DNA from: Siphonodentalium dalli
Taxonomy: Eukaryota; Mollusca; Scaphopoda; Gadilida; Siphonodentaliidae
Direction: 5' to 3'
Length of the DNA stretch: 64,000 bases
NCBI GenBank assembly: GCA_032622095.1
Contig: CP136068.1
Span: 4,253,314 to 4,317,313, forward strand
The first letter of the stretch is position 1, and each line of letters opens with the position of its first letter. Made by a program: the position numbers and the translations under genes. Positions 48,080-58,300 of the stretch are shown piece by piece. The notes beneath the pieces are model-generated. The model saw only the letters and a list, made by a program, of their open reading frames with translations, was not told where the DNA came from and did no database searches.

Positions 48080-50020
48080 CTCTGAAATTCATCAACATAT
48101 TTTTGTGAAGGTGAAATTGGACCTAACTGGCTTCTCAATAACCTGGAATATTGTCAGCACTGTGTGGATTATGGTTGTACATGGACGGGACAAGATGATA
48201 TATAACCTCCGAAAAAATAACGGGCGTTTACATTATTGAAAGCAAAGTTGTTGGAAGATTTTTTATCAAAATCCGCTGCTAAGTACACATACCATTACTT
48301 TAATAATAATATAGACAAGTATGGAAAGCTCCTGTGTGAGATTGACGAGTCGCCATACGAGATTGTATAACGTCATAACTAATCCGTGCTTCTGTGACTC
48401 GGATGGCGACTCGTGAGATTTTCAATTTTTGTGTTGTTGGTAATTCACATTAATAAATGTTGCAAGAAATGCCAAATCATTTCGGATTTGCAGTGTTACT
48501 TTCAAGACATATATATAGGTGATTGAGTGCATGAAATATTTTTACAATTGATACATTATTTATGCTGAAATAAGACTTGAAACTAGCTGTGGTAGCGGGA
48601 GTCCAGTTGACTCTGAATCCAGTAAATTGGCCAGCTTTCCATACGTTTCTATATATATATATATATTATTGAAGTAATGGTGTGTGTATTTATTGGATTT
48701 TGATAATAATTTCCAACAACTGTGATTGAAAGCAGCTATTTTCGGTGACTGAGCTAGACCAAATTGAAAAGTCATTGAGTGCAGTGTGGTTTAATACATG
48801 CACAACACAACAGTATTGTGAATTACAAAAGACAGATACTTAAGTTTCACAACATTATAAACCGCCCAATTAACTCACAAGAGTCAACCACTGGTGACTA
48901 TGATTACGAGACATCCAATTCTGTAGAAATTAGTCAGAGTTATGACGTCAAAGATCAGTCATGACTCCTGACTCCTGAGTCAGTAACAAGTTTGATGGCT
49001 ACAACGTACAAGTACCTGTGCAAAGGACGACGGATAATATTCTTCAATTTTCATCGAAACGTGATTTGAGAACCATGTCGCCATGACTTGTCGCCTACAT
49101 GTAGTTACGGATTCTGATATTCTTTTGATCGAAACGCCTGTGATGCTGTGATATTGTTCTGATATATTTATGGAATGGTGGATAATGTCGGAGATATGGA
49201 TCCAATTCTGGGACACACGTTATAACTGAATCAATCGCAAGCTTTTAGTAACGTACTACAGCTATGCTCTAATTAATCACCCCCTTTAACAAGGTTGTAG
49301 GGCGTTAATGACAGTCAGACACCGGTTATACCATACCGCCGTTCAACCATGGTCAAGTGGTTGATATGTGGCAACCGCAGATAATCTTTATACAGTCTTA
49401 TTAATAATATTTTGTGACCACTGTACGCCGCACTAATTTTTTACATGGACACCTTGTAAACACCCAGTCCAGCTTTTCATCAGCGCCATGCACCATATTA
49501 ACTATACACAAAACAATATTTTAATTAATAATTTGTTTACGGTTTTATTAACATTCAAAGTTGGTCACTGACCGACATTCGCAACTACTCGTAATATTGG
49601 TGGCCAATGTCGTTAAGGGGGAGGGGTCAATTAGAGCTTAGCTGTATACATACATGTACATGTAGACCATTCCAATGTCCAGATGCTTCATGTTCTTATC
49701 AAAACATGTCTGGCTGCATGTGTGGTTATCATTCTGAGCGGTTCGGCCATTTCCGCTAGGAAATAACCTCATCCATAACTGGAAACCATATTAGCGAAAT
49801 TCTACATTATATGACTCTGGTGATCAGGCAATGCCACTGACTTGATGACGCTGCGCATATATGCGAATGGAGAATAATTTATTAACTATGGCTTTACCAA
49901 ACTTTATCATATATTAAATACATTAAACTCTCTTTGTGTTACATGTATCTTAGTATTTGTTCATTTACTGATACAGCGCATTGTAAGTGTACGATAAGCA
50001 AAACACTGAACACCGTGGAA
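48080..50020. other. interior of the putative element, nothing recognised
   Basis: AT-rich sequence with a (TA)n run at about 48,651-48,665. Short frames (71 and 78 codons on the minus strand) have no recognisable motif. Confidence 0.5.
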
Positions 50021-50059
50021 ATTTTTTTGGGAGTGTGATAATAATTCTGGTAACCCATT

Positions 50060-51540
50060 CAACACCTCCTTGTAGCGAGGACTAGTGAGCGCTATAGCGG
50101 TATTTTTCAAACAACAGTTTTAATTAACCAAAGTTAATGGTCTCCCCATTTTTGAGTATTTTGCTTATCGCACACTATTTACAAAGGTTTGGGAGTTATC
50201 GCAAAGATTTGCTCCCTTGGCTGTGAATGACCGATCGGTCTATTTTAGCATGTCCGGGAAATTATTGATTGATAGGTTGGTCACTCAGACTCAGTTTAAG
50301 ATGTCTGATTTATAATGTTCACAGAAGCCCATTATCGGCAAAAAGCCTTTGCGACAAATCTCAAACATCTTTGCGATAAATCGCAAAAATATAATCGCCC
50401 AGTACGTAGTCTGAGAGTTATCATAAAGATGTTTGAGATTTATCGTAAAGGTTTGTGTGTTATCGCAAAGGTTTGCTCACTCATCACTCATGCATCTGGC
50501 TATGAATGACTGATCGGTCTATTTTAGTCCGACCGGGCATAGATTGATAGGTTGTTCACTCAGACCTGTTTAAGATGTCTGATTTATAATATTCACAGAA
50601 GCCCATTAGTGCAAAAAAACCTTTGCGACAAATCTCAAACATCTTTGCGATAGATAAAAAAAATTATTCACACAGTACGTAATCTGAGATTTATCGTAAA
50701 GATGTTTGAGATTTATCGTAATGGTTTGCGTGTTATCGCGAAAGTGTTTGTGATTTTTCGCAAAGTTGTTTTGTGATTTATCGCGAAGGTTTGCTCGCCT
50801 TATCCCACATGCATCCCACAAGTTTTGCTCCTCTCAACATTCTTGCATCTGGCCGTGAATGACTGATCGGTCTATTTTAGCCCGACCGTTCAATTATAAA
50901 TTGATAGGTTGTTCACTGAGACCTGTTCAAGATGGCTGATTTATAATGTTTACACACAAATTAAGAAATTTTTAGCAACAAAAAAGTTTGCCACAAATCT
51001 CAAACATGTTTGCGATAATTCGCAAAATTTAATCACCCACTACGCAGTCTGAGAGTCCTCGTAAAGATGTTTGAGATTTATCGTAAAGGTTTGCGAGTTA
51101 TCGCAAAGGTGTTTGTAATTTTTCGCAAAGTTGTTTTGTGATTTATCGCGAAGGTTTGCTCGCCTTATCTCACATGCATGCTTGCTGCCAAAGAACGATC
51201 GGTCTATTTTAGCCCAACCATGCTATTATAGATTGATTGGTGGTTTACCCAGACCTGTTGTAGATGTTGGATTATATTTATATGGTTCAAGTCCATTAAT
51301 GCCAATGCATGAAAATATATCTGCGATAAATCACAAACCATTAATCGCAAACCTTTTGTAATCAATCGAAAACCTTTACACTAAATCGCATATACCGGTA
51401 CTTATTGCAAAGTTGTTTGCGATTCGCAAAGGTTTGCGATTTATCGCAAGGTAGTTTTTTTATTTATCGGGCTATTCTAGATCGATCGGTGTTTCATCGA
51501 GACCAGTTCCAAGATGTTTGATTTATGTTTACTTAATATT
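50060..51540. repeat. large tandem repeat of 275-355 bp, four to five units, with nested 'tttgcgat' repeats
   Basis: 'gatcggtctattttag' recurs at about 50,234, 50,510, 50,864 and 51,189, with a diverged copy near 51,470. Each unit also carries 'agacctgtt.aagatg', 'caaatctcaaacat' and several copies of 'tttatcgcaaaggtttgcga' in both orientations. Nested short repeats thus lie inside larger ones. The open frames here are by-products. Confidence 0.85.
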
Positions 51541-51870
51541 ATTGCACACAAATTAAGAAATTATTTTTGGACATTCAGACCAATTTTACTCCACATGCAG
51601 GGAACAGGGAATCCTGAAATCGAGATCTTAAACTTTGATTTAAGTTCAAAATCACGATCAAGGTTATACTAATAAAAGTAATGCATGTATAATTCGGATT
51701 ATTTCATTATCACTATGCAATGGAGTGGTTTTGTACTTTATTCAATGTTTAAACACCATAGCTTCATTTGGAATCTAAATTGCCACATTGTTAAATTTGC
51801 CGTCGGCCATGTTTCGTAATTTCGAGTGCTTGGTATCTGGGCAGGTTCTCCGCTTAGTACCTATATGTTT
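51541..51870. other. non-coding stretch between two arrays
   Basis: AT-rich sequence with no gene or repeat recognised. Confidence 0.5.
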
Positions 51871-51879
51871 GGTTCTGTG

Positions 51880-52300
51880 GAGTACCAAATTGCTAGGTAC
51901 TATGCATAGTACCTAAATACTTCAGAGTACCTGTCTTTATATTCGGTACTTCATATAATATAATGGGTGTGTATTTCTTGGCACTTCATGTCGTGTGCGT
52001 CATGACTTCGGTGACATAAAGGCAGAGTGGGTATTATATGCACAATGCCCGGATAGAACCTAAATATTTAGTAGGTAATCCAGAGTACCAATCATATTGG
52101 TACTCTAGAGTACCTAAACTTTTGGTACTCCAGAGTACCACTTTTGGTACTCGAGAGTACCTAAACTTTTGGTACTCCAGAGTACCTAAACTTTTGGTAC
52201 TCCAGAGTACCACTTTTGGTACTCCAGAGTACCACACAGTTGGTACCCCCCCTGGGACAAAGCTTAGTACCTACGTAGGAACTCTGAAGTACCTATGTTT
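51880..52300. repeat. cluster of GGTACTCCAGAGTACC-type palindromes
   Basis: Many copies of 'ttggtactccagagtacc' at spacings of about 16-27 bp; each is itself a dyad. Similar 'ggtac' and 'gtacc' words lie at 47,640-47,750 at the other end of the putative element. Frames of 67 and 88 codons across it are by-products. Confidence 0.88.
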
Positions 52301-52336
52301 TTAAGAGTGCATGATCTAAGTTATCACACAAACCTC

Positions 52337-52546
52337 TATTGCTGCCTGTAAATTTCCGAAATTCGGTGTACGACGATTTAGATATCGAGCCAGCCCCAGC
52401 CTATCCGGTTTCTCGGTGAAATAAATGAGAGTCATTATGGCTTTCCTAGAAACATTAACTGCCAGGTCATCATCAAAACCAAGCTTACAGTCGATACAGT
52501 GTTCTTCAGAAATATCGCTACTATCCAATGATGCTTTCTCGTCTGC
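52337..52546 (-). pseudogene. probable N-terminal exon of the gene family at 45,700-47,480
   Basis: A plausible start (Met in 'MADEKASLDSSD', about 52,546) follows an upstream hydrophobic stretch in the same open frame. The product then has a zinc-ligand-like 'HCIDCKLGFDDD', 'VNVSRKAIMTLIYFTEK' and 'GLARYLNRR'. This resembles the N-terminal CxxC block that I remember from the same uncharacterised multi-copy family. The frame ends shortly after 'NLQAAIE', where 'gag-gtttgt' could be a splice donor. Beyond it, 25 bp away, the putative CACTA-like element begins. I infer that this exon and the downstream body belonged to one gene now split by the insert. Family membership of this piece is less certain than for the body. 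Confidence 0.45.
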
Positions 52547-52639
52547 CATATCTACTAAATAAAACGATGCGATAAATTCAATAATGAAGAAGATATAGAA
52601 TATCAATAATATACATTGCCAGTATAACGGCCTCATTGA

Positions 52640-54509
52640 GATACATTATCAACGAGACGTATTTATCATACAGGTCTCAAGCGTGCGTTGTGACCGTTAC
52701 ATTACAGCAAGAGAACTGAGTTCGTAAAACAACTTCTATTACACTACAGTGAAATATTTTCCGTGACAATTGACTCGCAGAAGCTGTATATTTGACACAC
52801 GTGCTCACAGAGTCTGAAAATAAAGCGCGTTTCCTATCGATATCAGAACGCTAAGACAATAAAGAGCGTCTATACAACACTCAAGACAATAAAGAGCGTC
52901 AACTTGCGCTAACTTGATTGATGAATACGAAGACAACAATCTGATCCAAGCATAGTATATGGTATAAGTAATATAGAATATATATTAATATTCCATAATA
53001 TATGTGTCAAAATATGTAAGGCCTATCAATATTTTTTTTATAAACGCTCTTTATTGTCGACGCTATACTTTTACCGCAGCCAACATATCACAAGATCATG
53101 TGCATTACGTATTCCGAATCATTTCCGATTATTAGCTGTTTTACTGTAGTACATCTAGGTTTTACTGTAGTACATCTAGGTTTTACTGTAGTATGTCAAC
53201 ATAATTATGTCTGAGTTGGGGGTCGTCAATCTAATTATGTTAGCTGAGACGTGAGGCATTTCCAACATGAAAAACTGGAAAGGGGTCCCTATTCAACGTG
53301 CGATAAAAATTATTAGCGGATTTTTGATATGTTATACTGAAGATCATACTGCGTCTAATGACACCAAAATCGCTTCTTTACCAATGTATTATGTGTTAAC
53401 CCCCTTGTTTGCGTACCACGACCATACAACCAAGAACGTACGACCAAAAAGCGCCGGTCTTAGCTGACGTAAGGTTTTTATTCCACCTTGTGCTTCCATG
53501 TCACGTGATATGATGTAAATCTACGCTATACTTCTTAGACCACTTATGCAACATGGTGTATTCACGTGGTCTGCGTTGGTCCGCTTCACGCACTTCCGAC
53601 TATTACTCAGGAAATATTGTTTCTTAAGTTACGTGTTATGGTCAGTAAACATTAGTTGATATTTAAACCAAAAATGACGGATGTACGCGAAAGTGTAATT
53701 AAAAGTGATTTGGGGGGGGGAGGGGTTGGAGCTTCCCTAGTCCATAAACGCCAGGATTGCGAAACTTGAGAAATGAGTTTTCTGCGATGATTGAAGGGTG
53801 ATACCTAATCCAAAGCATGTCTAATTGGTATCCTTGTAAAGTTCGTGCCAACGATGTCGGATACTCTAGACTATAACCAGGTTGGTAGTGGTGTATGCGC
53901 AATAATGATATACGATGCACCCAATTGCATAGAAATTGGTGTCCATGCTTGACTGCGAGACTTTAACATACCCTAGCTCTCTTGACTGTGTAGGTATGTT
54001 ATGTTAGCTGAGAGAATAACGTGATTGTATATCAACCAGTTTTAATTACCCTTGATCTGAATAGAGATGAAATACAATATGCCGGTATAAAGAAAAACCA
54101 GCGATACGGGGCGATGATAAATGACACCATTTATCGACAGTTGAGATGCGTGAATGTTACTGGAAATGCCATATGACAGTTAACAATGATGTGCACGTCA
54201 AGTGCCCGGTTGCGTACATATTTGGGTTTGAGCATTATATATAATACACAGCAAGGTTCAATGCCTGGGCACAGCTGCAATGCTGACTCATTTTATAAAA
54301 GATGTAAACTATGCGATCACCTGTATGCGCACTTCGATGAGTGCGATTGTACCTAAAATGCTGAATGAGATGCTGATCAGCAGGTTACAACCTAAATGAG
54401 GTCGTAGGTTACAACCTAAATGAGGTCGTAGGTTATGAAAATGACACATAATACCTGTTATCCATAAATATAAAAGAGTAATTTAGGACAAGCTCAGGAA
54501 AAGTTTAGG
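52640..54509. other. mostly unique non-coding stretch
   Basis: 'acaataaagagcgtc' occurs twice in tandem near 52,856 and 52,888 and once inverted near 53,041. A 27-bp pair 'gttacaacctaaatgaggtc' lies near 54,384-54,435. A satellite stub sits at 53,138-53,193, and a G run at 53,712. Short frames (66 codons at 53,267 and 73 codons at 53,699) are not recognised. Confidence 0.5.
53138..53193 (+). repeat. isolated 2.7-unit stub of the 21-bp satellite B
   Basis: Two full and one partial copies of 'ttttactgtagtacatctag' lie in unrelated sequence, about 2.15 kb before the main array, in the same orientation and with no mismatch to the common monomer. Confidence 0.92.
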
Positions 54510-55245
54510 AGATGGTATGTCTGTCTGTCCGCATTTTTCTTCCATGCCCCTTCACAGATTTCAACCATATTCGGTAAGGTGACTCGAGTTACCTTGGCGA
54601 AAGTTATACGGCGTTAACTTTTCAAAATTTAGATTAAAGTTTTGTTAATTAAATAAATAAATTTTTAAAAAAAGCTCACTATTGGCCTATTTCATAATCA
54701 AATAATTTCAATATGAACATGTGTGAGTATTTAGGTCCATTATGAACATATGTGAGTATGTAGGTACATTATAAACCAATATGAGTATTTAGGTCCATTG
54801 TGAACCTATGTGAGTATTTAGGTGCATTATGAACCTATGTGAGTATTTTGGTGCATTATAAACCAATATGAGTATTTAGGTCCATTATGAATGTATGTGA
54901 GTATTTAGGTGCATTATGAACCTATGTGAGTATTTAGGTGCATTATAAACCAATATGAGTATTTAGGTCCATTATGAATCTATGTGAGTATTTAGGTACA
55001 TTATGAACCTATGTGAGTATTTAGGTACATTATAAACCAATATGAGTATTTAGGTCCATTATGAATCTATGTGAGTATTTAGGTGCATTATGAACCTATG
55101 TGAGTATTTAGGTCCATTATGAACCTATGTGAGTATTTAGGTACATTATAAACCAATATGAGTATTTAGGTCCATTATGAATCTATGTGAGTATTTAGGT
55201 GCATTATGAACCTATTTTCACGTGGATATGTTGCAGCAGCAGACG
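54510..55245. repeat. dispersed repeat with a 29-bp minisatellite expansion (about 18 units)
   Basis: The left part ('ctgtctgtccgcatttttc', 'cagatttcaaccatattcgg', 'aaagttatacggcgtta') and the right part ('gtggatatgttgcagcagca') match the repeat at 32,850 and 42,040. Between them, from about 54,690 to 55,215, the 29-bp motif 'tatgtgagtatttaggtgca' with 'ttatgaacc' is repeated about 18 times with variants ('aaaccaatatgag'). Confidence 0.88.
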
Positions 55246-55254
55246 AAAGAGTAC

Positions 55255-55340
55255 GAATCGGCATCATTGGTTTAGACTAGGTTTTATTCTAGACCTGGTT
55301 TTAGTCTAGTCAAAGCTAGGTTTCAGTAGGAGTAAAACTT
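55255..55340 (+). repeat. degenerate leader of satellite B
   Basis: Irregular relatives of the monomer ('actaggttttattctagacc', 'ggttttagtctagtc', 'gctaggtttcagtag') precede the first regular unit. They may be decayed units or the sequence from which the array arose. Confidence 0.6.
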
Positions 55341-58300
55341 GTTTTTACTGTAGTGCATCTAGGTTTTACTGTAGTACATCTAGGTTTTACTGTAGTTCAT
55401 CTAGGTTTTACTGTAGTACATCTAGGTTTTACTGTAGTACATCTAGGTTTTACTGTAGTACATCTAGGTTTTACTGTAGTACATCTAGGTTTTATTGTAG
55501 TATATCTAGGTTTTACTGTAGTACATCTAGGTTTACTGTAGTACATCTAGGTTTTACTGTAGTACATCTAGATTTATTGTAGTACATCTAGGTTTTACTG
55601 TAGTATATCTAGGTTTTACTGTAGTATATCTAGGTTTTACTGTAGTACATCTTGGTTTTACTGTAGTACATCTAGGTTTTACTGTAGTACATCTAGGTTT
55701 ACTGTAGTATATCTAGGTTTTACTGTAGTACATCTAGGTTTTACTGTAGTACATCTAGGTTTTACTGTAGTAAATCTAGGTTTTACTGTAGTACATCAAG
55801 GTTTTACTGTAGTACATCTAGGTTTTACTGTAGTACATCTAGGTTTTACTGTAGTACATCTAGGTTTTACTGTAGTACATCTAGGTTTTACTGTAGTACA
55901 TCTAGGTTTTACTGTAGTAAATCTAGGTTTTACTGTAGTACATCTAGGTTTTACTGTAGTACATCTAGGTTTTACTGTAGTACATCAAGGTTTTACTGTA
56001 GTACATCTAGGTTTTACTGTAGTACATCTAGGTTTTACTGTAGTACATCTAGGTTTTACTGTAGTACATCTAGGTTTTACTGTAGTAAATCTAGGTTTTA
56101 CTGTAGTACATCAAGGTTTTACTGTAGTACATCTAGGTTTTAGTGTAGTACATCTAGGTTTTACTGTAGTACATCTAGGTTTTACTGTAGTACATCTAGG
56201 TTTTACTGTAGTACATCTAGGTTTTACTGTAGTACATCTAGGTTTTACTGTAGTACATCTAGGTTTTACTGTAGAACATCTAGGTTTTACTGTAGTACAT
56301 CTAGGTTTTACTGTAGTATATCTAGGTTTTACTGTAGTATATCTAGGTTTTACTGTAGTACATCTAGGTTTTACTGTAGTACATCTAGGTTTTACTGTAG
56401 TACATCTAGGTTTTACTGTAGTACATCTAGGTTTTACTGTAGTACATCTAGGTTTTACTGTAGTACATCTAGGTTTTATTGTAGTACATCAAGGTTTTAC
56501 TGTAGTACATCTAGGTTTTAATGTAGTACATCTAGGTTTTACTGTAGTACATCTAGGTTTTAATGTAGTACATCTAGGTTTTACTGTAGTACATCTAGGT
56601 TTTACTGTAGTACATCTAGGTACATCTAGGTTTTATTGTAGTACATCTAGGTTTTATTGTAGTACATCTAGGTTTTACTGTAGTACATCTAGGTTTTACT
56701 GTAGTACATCTAGGTTTTACTGTAGTACATCTAGGTTTTACTGTAGTATATCTAGGTTTTAATGTAGTATATCTAGGTTTTACTGTAGTATATCTAGGTT
56801 TTATTGTAGTATATCTATGTTTTACTGTAGTATATCTAGGTTTTACTGTAGTACATCTAGGTTTTACTGTAGTACATCTAGGTTTACTGTAGTATATCTA
56901 GGTTTTACTGTAGTACATCTAGGTCTTACTGTAGTACATCTAGGTTCTACTGTAGTACATCTAGGTTTTACTGTAGTACATCTAGGTTTTATTGTAGTAT
57001 ATCTAGGTTTTACTGTAGTAAATCTAGGTTTTATTGTAGTACATCTAGGTTTTACTGTAGTACATCTAGGTTTTACTGTAGTACATCTAGGTTTTACTGT
57101 AGAACATCTAGGTTTTACTGTAGTACATCTTGGTTTACTTGTTTTTACTGTAGTACATCTAGGTTTACTTGGTTTTACTGTAGTACATCTTGGTTTACTT
57201 GTTTTTACTGAAGTACATCTAGGTTTTACTGTAGTACATCTAGGTTGTAATGTAGTACATCTAGGTTTTACTGTAGTACATCTAGGTTTAACTGTAGTAC
57301 ATCTAGGTTTTACTGTAGTACATCTAGGTTTTACTGTAGTACATTTAGGTTTTACTGTAGTACATCTAGGTTTTACTGTAGTACATTTAGGTTTTACTGT
57401 AGTACATCTAGGTTTTACTGTAGTATATCTAGGTTTTACTGTAGTATATCTAGGTTTTACTGTAGTATATCTAGGTTTTACTGTAGTACATCTAGGTTTT
57501 ACTGTAGTACATTTAGGTTTTACTGTAGTAAATCTAGGTTTTAATGAAGTACATCTAGGTCTTACTGTAGTATATCTAGGTTTTACTGTAGTATATCTAG
57601 GTTTTACTGTAGTACATCTAGGTTTTACTGTAGTACATCTAGGTTTTACTGTAGTACATCTAGGTTTTACTGTAGTATATCTAGGTTTTACTGTAGTATA
57701 TCTAGGTTTTACTGTAGTATATCTAGGTTTTACTGTAGTACATCTTGGTTTTACTGTAGTACATCTAGGTTTTACTGTAGTACATCTAGGTTTACTGTAG
57801 TATATCTAGGTTTTACTGTAGTACATCTAGGTTTTACTGTAGTACATCTAGGTTTTACTGTAGTAAATCTAGGTTTTACTGTAGTACATCAAGGTTTTAC
57901 TGTAGTACATCTAGGTTTTACTGTAGTACATCTAGGTTTTACTGTAGTACATCTAGGTTTTACTGTAGTACATCTAGGTTTTACTGTAGTACATCTAGGT
58001 TTTACTGTAGTAAATCTAGGTTTTACTGTAGTACATCTAGGTTTTACTGTAGTACATCTAGGTTTTACTGTAGTACATCAAGGTTTTACTGTAGTACATC
58101 TAGGTTTTACTGTAGTACATCTAGGTTTTACTGTAGTACATCTAGGTTTTACTGTAGTACATCTAGGTTTTACTGTAGTAAATCTAGGTTTTACTGTAGT
58201 ACATCAAGGTTTTACTGTAGTACATCTAGGTTTTAGTGTAGTACATCTAGGTTTTACTGTAGTACATCTAGGTTTTACTGTAGTACATCTAGGTTTTACT

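Larger units (their letters stand above)
47617..52311. mobile_element. possible CACTA-like non-autonomous element with subterminal GGTAC palindromes
   Basis: The left end reads 'cacttagaaataataagcc' then 'ataggtac'. The right end, read on the minus strand, is 'cactcttaaaaacataggta'. Both ends carry arrays of short dyads built on 'ggtactccagagtacc' (sparse at 47,640-47,750, dense at 51,880-52,300). CACT termini and dense subterminal repeats are typical of EnSpm/CACTA elements. I could not find a 2-3-bp target duplication, and no transposase frame is evident. Short plus-strand frames (71 codons at 47,864; 61 codons at 48,779) are unrecognised. Confidence 0.45.
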
